A stretch of 64,000 nucleotides of DNA, taken from Desulfatitalea alkaliphila. Lineage in GTDB: Bacteria; Desulfobacterota; Desulfobacteria; Desulfobacterales; Desulfosarcinaceae. A program made the translations under genes and the position numbers. Where the stretch lies: positions 1 to 64,000 of the forward strand of contig NZ_JALJRB010000013.1 in NCBI RefSeq assembly GCF_022968795.1, read 5' to 3'. The notes under the pieces were generated by a model. It ran no database searches, had not been told where the DNA came from, and saw nothing but the letters and a program-made list of their open reading frames with translations. Numbering within the stretch: position 1 is the stretch's first letter; each line of letters starts with the position of its first letter. Of this stretch, positions 42,989 through 52,404 are shown piece after piece.

Positions 42989-43573
42989 ATGTTTTATCGA
43001 AATTCTTATGAAGGCATTGATGGGTATGCCGCAGACCTTATTCGGCACAAGGCAAGACAACTGGTGGGTAAAGCCGGACTGACAGAAGACGATCGGCAGG
43101 ATCTTGAGCAGGAACTGATGATCGACCTGTTGGGCAGAATGAAGCACTTCAACCCTGCCAAGGGGAAGAAAACAACCTTCATGACTCGCATCGTGGAGCG
43201 GCGGATTTCAACCATTCTTGAAGCTCGCTTCGCTCAATGCAGAGACTGGCGCAAATGCTTCAACACTCTCAACGACCCCATTCCGGGCGGTGACAATGAT
43301 TCGGCAGAGCGCATCGAGCAGGTTTCAAGTGAGGGACAGATGGGACACCACGGCAAGGAAACCATCGAGCAACGGCAAAACGATATCCGCTTCGATGTCG
43401 AGCGGGTCATTGCCGCACTACCTGTAGATCTGCAGGAGCTCTGCGAAAAACTGCAGTCGAGCAACATGGCTGAAATTGCAAGAGAGATGGGCGTTCCGCG
43501 CAGCACCCTCTACGGACAATTGACCAAGCTGAGGGACGCATTCCGGGACGGCGGATTGGAAGAATACCTCTGA
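42989..43573 (+). CDS. Sigma-70-like factor of the element
   Basis: A 194-residue protein with the layout of a small (ECF-like) sigma factor. Region 2-like: DGYAADLIRHKARQLVGKAG, DDRQDLEQELMIDLLGRMKH FNPAKGKKTTFMTRIVERRI. Region 4-like HTH: LPVDLQELCEKLQSSNMAEI followed by AREMGVPRSTLYGQLTKLRD. Phage proteins of this type drive middle or late transcription. Its ribosome site is buried in a perfect hairpin, so translation should be conditional. Four identical-spacing bipartite motifs in the element (39139, 43578, 52728, 58496) are candidate promoters for it; the first one begins 5 bases after its own stop. Confidence 0.78.
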   Translation: MFYRNSYEGIDGYAADLIRHKARQLVGKAGLTEDDRQDLEQELMIDLLGRMKHFNPAKGKKTTFMTRIVERRISTILEARFAQCRDWRKCFNTLNDPIPGGDNDSAERIEQVSSEGQMGHHGKETIEQRQNDIRFDVERVIAALPVDLQELCEKLQSSNMAEIAREMGVPRSTLYGQLTKLRDAFRDGGLEEYL

Positions 43574-43577
43574 TCGA

Positions 43578-43609
43578 CCGACGCATCGCCCGGGGTTCCG
43601 GTAAGTAAG
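43578..43609 (+). promoter_or_regulatory. Bipartite phage promoter-like motif, copy 2
   Basis: CCGACG (43578-43583), 16 bases, GGTAAGTAAG (43600-43609), 73 bases before the first gene of the recombination/replication operon. Confidence 0.7.
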
Positions 43610-43681
43610 CATCGTGCCGCATGAAGCGGACGACCGGGGCCTCGGTAAACAGAAAACCTGAGAAACAACAGGAGATTAACA

Positions 43682-44002
43682 ATGGAAACTTACAAGTATC
43701 GCTTTGATCAGTCGGTCCCGGCTCAGGACTTGGAAGACACCTTCATGCTGGCGTTGCTGGCTGTGGAAAGCATGTATGGACACTCCAGAGTGAGGATGGA
43801 ATCCCGCTTCAATCTGGATAAACAGAATCGCACCTGTCAGATCGATGCCGCGACCAAAGTCGGCGGTGATCTGGCGAGCATCTTTACCGGATTCGCCACC
43901 AAGGAATACGGCGAGCGTGCAGTAATGATCGACCGTGAACCTGCCGGTGGCGGATGTGCCTGTAATGCAAAAGCGCCTTCAGCAATGGAGGTGACGGTAT
44001 GA
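43682..44002 (+). CDS. Small protein opening the replication operon
   Basis: A 106-residue protein (METYKYRFDQSVPAQDLEDT; MLALLAVESMYGHSRVRMES) with a possible ferredoxin-like alpha/beta pattern and Cys pair CAC near the C-terminus. Not recognised. CAGGAG precedes ATG 43682, and its stop overlaps the start of the nuclease gene (GTATGAG), so it is coupled to it. Confidence 0.7.
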   Translation: METYKYRFDQSVPAQDLEDTFMLALLAVESMYGHSRVRMESRFNLDKQNRTCQIDAATKVGGDLASIFTGFATKEYGERAVMIDREPAGGGCACNAKAPSAMEVTV

Positions 44003-45015
44003 GCGAAATGATGACCACCACTTATTCCATGTGGCGGCTCTTCCGCAACTGCCGCAAGGCTTGTGAATACCGCTACCTGAGGGACCTTGCTCCTCTGGAG
44101 CGGGATCACAACCTGGCTTTCGGATCGGTCATTCACGACTGCCTTGAAATCTGGCATGGCCAGCGGGACCTCGAAAAAGTTCTCGAACACATCGATCAGG
44201 TCTATGCCAACCGGGCACAGGATGATCACCAGCTTGCCGACTGGCATCTCGCCACCGCAATGATGAGTTCATACGTGGAGCATTATCCGGTCGAGGACTT
44301 TGATGTGGTCGCTCTGGAGAAGACCTTCGAAGGCCCCATCATCAACCCGGATACCAATGCGGCTTCCAGAAGCTTCGTGCTGGCTGGCAAGGTGGACGGC
44401 CTGGTCAAACAGGATGGGCAGTATTTCCTTCTGGAACATAAGACCGCCTCACAAATCGATGCCGGTTATCTGGAGCGCCTTTGGACTGATTTTCAGATCA
44501 TCATTTATGCGTGGTATCTGGAACAGACCCTCGGCATCCACATCTCCGGCATCATCTACAACGTGCTGGTCAAGGCCAAGCTACGCCAGAGCAAAGGTGA
44601 AACGGAAGCTGAATTTGAATCCCGTCGAGCCGAGCTGATCGCAAAATCCAAAACCGGCAAGAGCAGTGCCAAACGCAAGATGCCCGAGCAGGATGATGCC
44701 TTTCAGCAGCGCCTCAAAGACAAATACCTCGAACCCGGCATGTTTCACCGGGAGGTGCTCTACATCTCCCGCGATCAATTCGACGAGCTGCGCAGTGAGC
44801 TTTGGGAACTATCCAAAGCCATGCTGGATGCCCGCCGCCGCAACACCTTCTACCGCAATACGGCCTTCTGTTTTCAGTATGGACACGCCTGTCCCTACTT
44901 CCCGCTGTGCCGGAGCGGTGAGAACCCCAACGTCATTGAAAACCATTACCAACGGGTGCTCCCGCACGAAGAGCTGCGGGATGGAGCAAGTGAAGACGCT
45001 GCCCCTGTTTTTTAA
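43999..45015 (+). CDS. RecB/Cas4-like PD-(D/E)XK nuclease
   Basis: A 338-residue nuclease. FGSVIHDCLEIWHGQ gives the early His, and VDGLVKQDGQYFLLEHKTAS gives the D...E-x-K active site. One Cys near the N-terminus (NCRKACEYRY) and three near the C-terminus (CFQYGHACPYFPLC) match the Fe-S arrangement of Cas4/AddB-type nucleases. It probably processes DNA ends during phage recombination together with the following ATPase and SSB-like protein. It overlaps the upstream gene by four bases. Confidence 0.87.
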   Translation: MSEMMTTTYSMWRLFRNCRKACEYRYLRDLAPLERDHNLAFGSVIHDCLEIWHGQRDLEKVLEHIDQVYANRAQDDHQLADWHLATAMMSSYVEHYPVEDFDVVALEKTFEGPIINPDTNAASRSFVLAGKVDGLVKQDGQYFLLEHKTASQIDAGYLERLWTDFQIIIYAWYLEQTLGIHISGIIYNVLVKAKLRQSKGETEAEFESRRAELIAKSKTGKSSAKRKMPEQDDAFQQRLKDKYLEPGMFHREVLYISRDQFDELRSELWELSKAMLDARRRNTFYRNTAFCFQYGHACPYFPLCRSGENPNVIENHYQRVLPHEELRDGASEDAAPVF

Positions 45016-45040
45016 CCCAAACCATACAAGGAGATAAATC

Positions 45041-45811
45041 ATGCTTCCGAAAAGCAAAACCAAACCGAAAGCAAGCCTGAATGACCTGACCGCACTGGTT
45101 TACGGTCCAAGCAAAATTGGCAAGAGCACTTGGTGCTCCCACGCGGAAAACGCCCTGTTTCTCGCCACGGAACCGGGCCTGAATGCCCTCGAAGTGTTCG
45201 AAGCGCCCATTACCTGCTGGGACGACCTTCTGCAGGCGTGTGCCGAGATTGCCGAAGGCAAACACGACTTCAAGACCATCGTTATCGATACGGTGGATAA
45301 CGCCTACCGCATGTGTGCGGATTATGTCTGCAAGAAGTTCAAGATCGAGCACGAGTCCGACCTCGGCTACGGCAAAGGCTATGCCCTCATCAATAATGAG
45401 TTTCAGCGTGTTCTCAACAAGTTGGCATTTCTGCCATACGGCCTGATCCTCATTTCCCATTCCCATGAGCGTGACATCGAAACGCGCACCGGGAAGCACA
45501 CACGCATCGTGCCGACCCTGCCGGACAAGGCCCGCAAGCTGGTCACCGGTCTGGTGGACCTGATCCTGTTCTGTGATCTGGACATGAAAACCGGTGACGA
45601 CGGCAAGCCCATGTATCAGCGGGTGATGCGCACCAAGCCAAGCCCCAATTACGACGCTGGAGATCGAACCGGCCGACTTCCGGAGATGATCCCTCTGGAT
45701 TTCCCGACCTTCCTGAAAGCTTTCAATCAAACGGCTGCCGGTTCAGCGGTGAGTGCCGCCCGGACTAAGTCGGAGCCAGCCACAACGGCTAAACCTCAAA
45801 ACAAGGAGTAA
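45041..45811 (+). CDS. Sak4-like RecA-fold ATPase
   Basis: A 256-residue P-loop ATPase: LVYGPSKIGKSTWCSHAENA (Walker A near residue 20), FKTIVIDTVDNAYRMC (Walker B near 85) and LAFLPYGLILISHSHERDIE. The layout fits the phage AAA_24/Sak4 single-strand annealing recombinases that work with an SSB-like partner. The next gene is such a partner, beginning immediately after. AAGGAG precedes ATG 45041. Thr/Ala-rich C-terminal tail. Confidence 0.88.
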   Translation: MLPKSKTKPKASLNDLTALVYGPSKIGKSTWCSHAENALFLATEPGLNALEVFEAPITCWDDLLQACAEIAEGKHDFKTIVIDTVDNAYRMCADYVCKKFKIEHESDLGYGKGYALINNEFQRVLNKLAFLPYGLILISHSHERDIETRTGKHTRIVPTLPDKARKLVTGLVDLILFCDLDMKTGDDGKPMYQRVMRTKPSPNYDAGDRTGRLPEMIPLDFPTFLKAFNQTAAGSAVSAARTKSEPATTAKPQNKE

Positions 45812-45816
45812 TGACA

Positions 45817-46290
45817 ATGAGTTGGAATAACGATGACACCATGGACCTCGCGCAGTTCGACGATGATTTCGTTTCTGCGGATGTTGAAGAAAAGGACTTT
45901 GAAGCTGTTCCCGACGGGAAATATCAGGTCAAGGTCGATCGCGTGGAACTGACCCGCTCGGAAACTTCCGGTAATCCCATGCTCAAGTGGGCGCTGAAGA
46001 TTCTGGGTCCCACCCATAAAGGCCGTCTGCTCTGGCGTAACAACGTCATTGCCAGCAAGGACAATGTGAAATGGCTCAAGCAGGATCTCTATACCTGCGG
46101 CCTGCAGATTGACAAGCTTTCGGACCTCCCGGGCAAACTGGAAACCCTTCTGGATGTCGGACTCGAGGTGACCAAGCGCACGAAAAACGAATTCGAGAAC
46201 ATCTACTTCAACCGCCGGATAGTGCTTTCAGATGAAGATGCCGCAGCACCGTCGGCCGGTCACGACGTAGACGACATGATTCCGTTTTGA
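45817..46290 (+). CDS. DUF669 SSB-like protein
   Basis: A 157-residue protein of the DUF669 type: EAVPDGKYQVKVDRVELTRS, SGNPMLKWALKILGPTHKGR, LEVTKRTKNEFENIYFNRRI. These are OB-fold-like ssDNA-binding proteins of phages. Its last residues, DVDDMIPF, copy the acidic tip of bacterial SSB (D-D-x-I-P-F), which recruits replication and repair proteins. That strongly supports an SSB role. Start 45817 is preferred over ATG 45811 for RBS spacing (AAGGAG at 45804-45809). Confidence 0.87.
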   Translation: MSWNNDDTMDLAQFDDDFVSADVEEKDFEAVPDGKYQVKVDRVELTRSETSGNPMLKWALKILGPTHKGRLLWRNNVIASKDNVKWLKQDLYTCGLQIDKLSDLPGKLETLLDVGLEVTKRTKNEFENIYFNRRIVLSDEDAAAPSAGHDVDDMIPF

Positions 46291-46298
46291 GGATGGGC

Positions 46299-46769
46299 AT
46301 GGTTACCGTTGTCGTTGATACCCGAGAACAGGAGCCTTACGGATTTGATTCGGAATCTATTGCATCAATCCGCAAGGCCCTCCCGGCGGGAGATTACTCC
46401 ATCGAGGGATTCGAGACCCGGGTGGCGGTGGAAAGGAAGTCCATGGCGGATTTTGTTTCCACTGTCATCCGAGGCCGCAAGCGTTTTCACAAGGAGCTGG
46501 AAAAGCTCCGGCATTATGACGTGGCCTGTGTCGTCGTTGAGGCCAATTACCGGGATGTTCTCGGTGCCTGTTACCAGAGCGACGCCCATCCAAACGCCCT
46601 CATAGGAACCATTGCCTCCATCATCATCGACTTCGGTGTGCCCGTTTATTTCTGTTCAGACCGTCAGGCAGCCTGCCGGTTTGTTGAAGAGTTTTTAATG
46701 CGCTTTCACCGGAGGTTCGCTCAATGCCAAGAAAAACAAACTCCCCGGCAAAACTCCGGGGAAGAATAG
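46299..46769 (+). CDS. ERCC4-type nuclease
   Basis: A 156-residue nuclease of the ERCC4/XPF fold: VVVDTREQEPYGFDSE gives the acidic GDxxE-equivalent DTRE, and RVAVERKSMADFVSTVIRGR gives the ERK-x3-D core. It lacks the XPF HhH region, as phage versions do, and probably cuts branched DNA. ATG 46299 with GAGG seven bases upstream is chosen over ATG 46293. Its 3' end overlaps the RecD-like gene by 46 bases in another frame. Confidence 0.87.
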   Translation: MVTVVVDTREQEPYGFDSESIASIRKALPAGDYSIEGFETRVAVERKSMADFVSTVIRGRKRFHKELEKLRHYDVACVVVEANYRDVLGACYQSDAHPNALIGTIASIIIDFGVPVYFCSDRQAACRFVEEFLMRFHRRFAQCQEKQTPRQNSGEE

Positions 46770-48946
46770 AGAGAGTTTATTATGCCGGGCCAAAGTTTTC
46801 TGCAGGCCGTTTACTCACCTCCACAGGAGATGAAATTCAGTTTGCCGGAAACCTGTTTGCCCGTGAAAACCAGCCCGTGGTCCTTTTGGGGACGTGGGCC
46901 ACCCATCCGAAATATGGTCGTCAGTTCAAGGTCGATGCCATGGAGCACGATCTTGATCTGAACCCGGAAGGATTGATTCACTATCTGGCCAATCACCCGG
47001 ATATCAAAGGGATTGGCCCTGCCAAAGCCCGCCTTATTGTCGAAGAGTTCGGCGATTCATTTGAGGAGACTCTGATTGAATCCCCGGAGCTCATCGCATC
47101 AAAAGCCAGAATCTCCCTCGATGCCGCCAATCGCCTGAAGGATGAATGGTGCAAAAACCACAGCGTCAATGCCGTCCTTGCATGGCTATCCGCCTTTGGG
47201 TTGACCCATCATCAGGTAACCACATTGGTCGAAAAGCTGGGCGGCAACTGTCTGGAGATCCTAAAAGCTGATCCTTACATCCTCATCCGGGAATTGCGAG
47301 GATTCGGCTTCAAGAAGGTCGACAAGATTGCCCGCAAACTGGGCACGCCAAAAGACCACACTCCACGAATCCGTGCTGGAATTCAATATTGCATGCACGA
47401 GGCGCTGGATCAGGGAAACTGCTGGGTCGAGTACGAGGACCTTGTTGATCAGTCCAACCTGCTTTTGGTGATGGATAATCTGGACAGCCGCATTCGTATC
47501 GAAGCGTCGCTGGACAACCTGATCAGTGAAGGACTGCTCTCCTGTGAATCCCATGCGGGACGTTTTCTGGTGGCGCTTTCCGATATCCTGAAAATGGAAC
47601 AGGACATCGCCGCTATTTTCACCAAGGCGGATGCTCCGAATCCTCATTTCAAATCAACCCGCAACCTGCAGAAGCTGATTCTGCGTCAGGCAGAAACGCT
47701 CAATGAAAAGCAGCTCGAAGCGGTTCACTCTGCTTTGCAGCATTCCATCAGCCTCATATCCGGTGGAGCCGGATCGGGTAAGAGCTACACCGTATCGGTC
47801 ATCAACGCAGTATGTGAAGAGTGCGATCTGGAGGTGGTTCTATCCGCTCCGACAGGCAAAGCCGCCAAAAGGCTCGAGGAAGTGAGCGGTCGCACCGGAA
47901 CCACCATCCATCGCCTGCTTGGTTATGACGGCAAATCCTTTTCAAAGGACAGCAACAATCCCATCGATGCCGACATGCTGATCATCGATGAATTTTCCAT
48001 GGTGGATGTTCCGTTGGCGTGGCACCTGTTCAATGCGGTCGACTTTGCCAGAACGGCCATTGTCATTGTGGGAGACCATAACCAGCTACCGCCGGTCGGA
48101 CCTGGAAATATCCTTCGGGATCTGATTCACTCCAATGCCATCCCCTCGGTCATTCTGGATAAGGTGGTCAGGCAGGCCGGTGTGCTAAAGGAAAACAGCA
48201 CCGCCATCCTCAAGGGTGAAGTCAGAAAGACCAGCGACGCCAGCACACAGGGATGCCGGGACTGGTATCTGGCGGATCAGTTCACCGACCCGGGTGCCGC
48301 CCGCAATTTCCTGCTGGATCTCTTTGACAAGCGGCTTGATGCCCTTGGCTTTGATCTGATCAAGGATGTGCAGGTGTTGACCCCGACGCACAAAGGGCCG
48401 CTGGGAACCAAGTCACTCAATGAAGATTTGCAGCGGCTTATCCAAAAGCGTCTCTGGAATGTGAGCGTTCCGGAAACACAGCCCGGCCGCCGGTCGCCAT
48501 TTTTGAAACACGACAAGGTCATTCAGACCCGCAACAACTATGACCTGAACGTCATGAACGGTGCCATCGGTCATGTGGTCGATGTGCTGCCCAACGGCAC
48601 GCTTCTGATTAATTTCGAGGGTGTGGCGGTTGAGATTGAAAAAGGCTCACCGAACCTTCAGGACATCCAGCTGGCCTATGCGCTGACGATCCACAAAACC
48701 CAAGGATCGGAATTTCCCTGCGCTGTCGTGGTGGTCCATAAGGCGCACTCCTTCATGCATCACCGCAATCTGCTGTACACCGGCGTGACCCGTGCCCGCA
48801 AGACGGCGATTGTGCTGGGTGACCGCTGGGGTATCCGTAATTGCGCCAGGAAATGTCAGGTGGATGACCGTAAGACCTTTCTCTCCATTTTGTTGAACAA
48901 TGTGAATTGCCCTGAAGAGCAGTCAGCTTGTGCGGGGGCATTATGA
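46724..48946 (+). CDS. RecD2-like helicase
   Basis: A 740-residue superfamily 1B helicase. OB-like N-terminus (GRIERVYYAGPKFSAGRLLT), HhH segment (HPDIKGIGPAKARLIVEEFG), Walker A SGGAGSGKSYTVSVINAV near 348, APTGKAAKRLEEVSG, Walker B MLIIDEFSMVDV near 422, LPPVGPGNILRDL, and the C-terminal YALTIHKTQGSEF and NLLYTGVTRARKTAIVLGDR. It matches RecD2 and likely unwinds DNA 5'-3' in phage replication or recombination. It overlaps both neighbours (ERCC4 nuclease; primase by four bases), so it is a core part of the operon. Confidence 0.92.
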   Translation: MPRKTNSPAKLRGRIERVYYAGPKFSAGRLLTSTGDEIQFAGNLFARENQPVVLLGTWATHPKYGRQFKVDAMEHDLDLNPEGLIHYLANHPDIKGIGPAKARLIVEEFGDSFEETLIESPELIASKARISLDAANRLKDEWCKNHSVNAVLAWLSAFGLTHHQVTTLVEKLGGNCLEILKADPYILIRELRGFGFKKVDKIARKLGTPKDHTPRIRAGIQYCMHEALDQGNCWVEYEDLVDQSNLLLVMDNLDSRIRIEASLDNLISEGLLSCESHAGRFLVALSDILKMEQDIAAIFTKADAPNPHFKSTRNLQKLILRQAETLNEKQLEAVHSALQHSISLISGGAGSGKSYTVSVINAVCEECDLEVVLSAPTGKAAKRLEEVSGRTGTTIHRLLGYDGKSFSKDSNNPIDADMLIIDEFSMVDVPLAWHLFNAVDFARTAIVIVGDHNQLPPVGPGNILRDLIHSNAIPSVILDKVVRQAGVLKENSTAILKGEVRKTSDASTQGCRDWYLADQFTDPGAARNFLLDLFDKRLDALGFDLIKDVQVLTPTHKGPLGTKSLNEDLQRLIQKRLWNVSVPETQPGRRSPFLKHDKVIQTRNNYDLNVMNGAIGHVVDVLPNGTLLINFEGVAVEIEKGSPNLQDIQLAYALTIHKTQGSEFPCAVVVVHKAHSFMHHRNLLYTGVTRARKTAIVLGDRWGIRNCARKCQVDDRKTFLSILLNNVNCPEEQSACAGAL

Positions 48947-51900
48947 GCATGGGCGGTTCAGATAATGTCAGAGAATACTACCGCCTGATAACCGAGCTCG
49001 ATATCGGAGATGTGGCAAGGGATCTTCTGGCCGGAAGGATCACACAGGAATCCCGGCAGCGGCTCCAGTGCGATTGCCCGCATCACCAGAGTCAGTCCCA
49101 TCGCTCACTTCATGTGATGCTCGACAAACAGGGCTGGTATTGTTTCGGCTGCGGTGTGGGTGGTGATGTCCTCCAGCTCGTTGAGTTTATTCAATCGGGT
49201 ACGGTCACCGCCGGGCAATCCGGTCCCATGCCCGACAGCCATCGGCAGGCCCGTGATTTTCTTGCAGGGAAAGCCGGGATGCCGCCGTTGTCGCGTTACG
49301 GCCTCACGCAGGAACGCTTGGAGCAGACGGAGAATGATCGCTCGTTTGAGATCCGGGTCAAAGATGCCCTGACCGAGCTGGCCCGCTTCTATCACCAGCG
49401 GCTCAAAGAAAATCAGGAGGCGCTGACCTGGCTGAAAGAAAAATACGCCATCAGCGATGAGACCATCGACGACCTGTTGATCGGTTTTGCCGACAATGAG
49501 TCCGGTGTCATTGCAGCCCTCCGATCCGGCGAGCATGGCTTCAGCAAACGGGAGCTTTCCGCCACAGGAGCTTTTCGCCCGACCAGTCAGGATGGATTGA
49601 ATCCGTTTTTTGAAAAACGAATCATCTTTCCATACTGGAGTCGTGGCCGCGTGGTGTTCATGATCGGCCGCAAGACTCCGTGGACTCCGGACGTAAACTG
49701 GGAACAGGGAAAGTACAAGAAGCTGCCGGTTCACGATGAACATCAGCGTCCTTATGTCGCCCGGTTCATCAATAATGCGGTGCTGTTCAATGAGGACTGC
49801 CTGCTGGGTAAGCCCGACCACATCATCATTACCGAAGGCGTGACCGATTGCATCGCTCTGATGCAACAGGGTTTCCCGGCGCTCTCTCCTGTGACGGTAA
49901 GAATCAGGGCCGCAGACTGGGAGCGTCTGGTCCCGAAGATGCGCGGGCTCAAGACCGTCTATATCTGTCAGGACAATGAAATCTCGGAGGCCGGGCTTAA
50001 GGGAGCCTTGCAGACTGCTCGCACGCTGGCCGAACACAAGATTGATACGAAGCTGGTTACCATTCCTCTGAATGACCCCCAGCAGCAGGCACGTCAGGAA
50101 CTGCAGGAACGGTTCAACCTGACGACGGCCGTTGGTCCCCGGGAGCTGGCCAAATTACTCGAAGGCCACTCTTCCGAGGAGATCCGGGAAGCTGAAACAT
50201 TGCTGGCCAACGCCAAGATCGATGTGAACGATTTCTTTGCATCCGGTAATGGCAAGGCCGAGTTTGAGGAGCTGCTTTCTGCGGCCTGTACGCCGGTTGA
50301 GTTCGGCATTCAAAGTCTGCCCGAGGATGCCCCGGAGGAAGAGAGAAACCGCCAGCTCGAGCCGGTTCTGGCCGAAATTTCGGCGCATTCACCGCTGGAG
50401 CAAAGCCGTCTGCTGAAACTGGTTCAGGAGCGGCTGGGTAAAGCGGTTTCAATGGCGACCCTCAAGGAACAGGTGCGATCTGTTCAGCAGAACCGACGGG
50501 ACAACGCCAAAAAGGAAAAGAAGAAAGCCAAACGTCTCAGCGGATCACCGCCCGGTTCCTGTCGCGCCCGGGTCGATGAAGTGCTGATCGATACGGAGCT
50601 GGAAAACGGTGCTCCGGATTATACCGCCGCAGCCGAAGCGGCCTATGACTGGTTTACCGCCAACGGTGCCCAGTTTTTTCACACCCAGACCGGCGAGCCG
50701 TTTATGTATTTCGACAACTCCATCTACTGGATGGATTCACCCGATCGCGGACGCAAAAGGCAGTATGCAGCCATGCTCTACAAGCACACTGGCATGGTTC
50801 CGACATCCAACGGCGGCCGCACCTTTTTCGAGGTATTGCCGAGTCTGGCGATGATTCGTGGTCAGGTCCGCGACCATTTCTCGTGGCTGCATACGGATAT
50901 TTCCAATTTTACGGTCTACTTCAACCTGAACAATCAGGATCATGAGATTGCCCGAATCACACCCGACGGCATCGAGATCCTGAAAAATGGTGGGAACGCC
51001 GACGGAATCATTCTCGACGGTTCCCGCAAGATGAAGCCGTTGAAGTTTCTGAAAGACGCCGCACCGGAGGAAGCCGACAAGCTGCTGGTCGATCTCCTGA
51101 TCAACAATATGACCTGTTCGCAGGGTGACCGCTTTCTGATTCTGTCCTGGCTGACCTGTTTTCTGCTGATCGATTTTTCCGGAACCCGACCTATGACCCG
51201 TTTTGAAGGATCGGCCGGTTCGGGTAAGACCACGGCCAGTAAGCTGATTTCGGCGCTGCTTTACGGTGAGCCCCAGCACAAGAAAGCCACCGATGCTGCC
51301 AACTACACCGACGGTTCCCAGAATCCGCTCATCGTTCTCGACAACATCGAAGTCAAGCAGATGACTGAGGACCTGACCACTTTCATGCTGACCAGTATTA
51401 CCGGCATTGCCAAAGAGAAACGCAAGAGCGGCACCGACAGTGAAACCGTGACCGAGCGGACCAAATGCCTGCTCAATACCACCGGCATCGAGCCGTTGTG
51501 CGGAGAGCTGTCCGAAATCCAGTCCCGCAGCTTTGTGATCAATTTCGATATTGGCAATCAGGGCAACGACTGTTTCATTGAGTCGGATGTGATTGCCGCC
51601 CTGCAGCGCAACCGGGACCTGATCATTTCCGCTCTGATGAAACGGACCAGCGAGGTGCTGGCGATGATGAAGGACGGCATGCGGACACAGGCGATGAAGC
51701 TATTGCACGAGGCCCTTGGCAACCATGACAAACGACGCTGCAACGAATATCTCAGCCTGATGTATCTGATGCTGCTGGCCGGATCATCTCAGGATCAGAT
51801 CGAACAGGGAATGTCGACGCTGGCACCGGCTTTCAAGCAGCAGATCCAGACCATCAACCAGACCAGTCGTGAAACCGCCCGGGATTCCAATCACACCGCA

Positions 51901-52245
51901 ACGGCGCTCTCGACATTGTTCAAAGCATGGCGAACAGCCGTGGAGTCCGACCGGAAAGATATGTACAACGATCGCCGGGTGGACCACATTCAGGAGTTTG
52001 TTGCCCGCTATCAGGTGCAGCTCGAAGAAGACGGCTGCCTCAAGGAGGTATTGTCCCGGGAGCTGTTCGTGGCGCTCAAACGTGTGGCCAGAGATTTCGG
52101 TCTGCGCTTTGAAATGGATTCATCGAGGCAGTTTGCCCAGCGCTTTGCCAACGACCTTGAAACCATCCGCGAGGCCGGATTCGATGTTGTCATCAGCCAG
52201 AAACGATACGGAACCAAGCTCTATACCATCCAAACATTCGAATAG
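48943..52245 (+). CDS. Primase-helicase (CHC2/Toprim/ATPase)
   Basis: A 1100-residue phage replication protein. CHC2-type zinc finger: Cys45, His48, Cys67, Cys70 in LQCDCPHHQSQSHRS and WYCFGCGVGGDVLQL. Toprim-like segment near residues 285-345 (DHIIITEGVTDCIALMQQGF; LKTVYICQDNE). A linker rich in Lys (KKEKKKAKRLSG) leads to a C-terminal P-loop ATPase with RFEGSAGSGKTTASKLISAL near 760 and NPLIVLDNIEVKQ (Walker B). It should synthesise primers and help unwind DNA at the iteron region that directly follows. ATGA overlap with the RecD2 gene fixes the start at 48943. Confidence 0.88.
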   Translation: MSMGGSDNVREYYRLITELDIGDVARDLLAGRITQESRQRLQCDCPHHQSQSHRSLHVMLDKQGWYCFGCGVGGDVLQLVEFIQSGTVTAGQSGPMPDSHRQARDFLAGKAGMPPLSRYGLTQERLEQTENDRSFEIRVKDALTELARFYHQRLKENQEALTWLKEKYAISDETIDDLLIGFADNESGVIAALRSGEHGFSKRELSATGAFRPTSQDGLNPFFEKRIIFPYWSRGRVVFMIGRKTPWTPDVNWEQGKYKKLPVHDEHQRPYVARFINNAVLFNEDCLLGKPDHIIITEGVTDCIALMQQGFPALSPVTVRIRAADWERLVPKMRGLKTVYICQDNEISEAGLKGALQTARTLAEHKIDTKLVTIPLNDPQQQARQELQERFNLTTAVGPRELAKLLEGHSSEEIREAETLLANAKIDVNDFFASGNGKAEFEELLSAACTPVEFGIQSLPEDAPEEERNRQLEPVLAEISAHSPLEQSRLLKLVQERLGKAVSMATLKEQVRSVQQNRRDNAKKEKKKAKRLSGSPPGSCRARVDEVLIDTELENGAPDYTAAAEAAYDWFTANGAQFFHTQTGEPFMYFDNSIYWMDSPDRGRKRQYAAMLYKHTGMVPTSNGGRTFFEVLPSLAMIRGQVRDHFSWLHTDISNFTVYFNLNNQDHEIARITPDGIEILKNGGNADGIILDGSRKMKPLKFLKDAAPEEADKLLVDLLINNMTCSQGDRFLILSWLTCFLLIDFSGTRPMTRFEGSAGSGKTTASKLISALLYGEPQHKKATDAANYTDGSQNPLIVLDNIEVKQMTEDLTTFMLTSITGIAKEKRKSGTDSETVTERTKCLLNTTGIEPLCGELSEIQSRSFVINFDIGNQGNDCFIESDVIAALQRNRDLIISALMKRTSEVLAMMKDGMRTQAMKLLHEALGNHDKRRCNEYLSLMYLMLLAGSSQDQIEQGMSTLAPAFKQQIQTINQTSRETARDSNHTATALSTLFKAWRTAVESDRKDMYNDRRVDHIQEFVARYQVQLEEDGCLKEVLSRELFVALKRVARDFGLRFEMDSSRQFAQRFANDLETIREAGFDVVISQKRYGTKLYTIQTFE

Positions 52246-52273
52246 ACTTCGCCCTTCATACTTTCACCCAGTC

Positions 52274-52304
52274 AAGCCCGTGGATTCACCTCTGCGGGCT
52301 TTTT
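52274..52304 (+). terminator. Intrinsic terminator of the replication operon
   Basis: AAGCCCG (52274-52280) pairs with CGGGCTT (52295-52301) across a 14-base loop, followed by TTTTT, 29 bases after the primase stop. Confidence 0.82.
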
Positions 52305-52404
52305 CGTTTATATCCACGGTCACTCCAGCAAAAATCATTATCCCGATGCAAAAACGATTAGAAACCGGTGGTTTGCTGCAAAAATCGTTACAAAGGCCGC
52401 CGGT

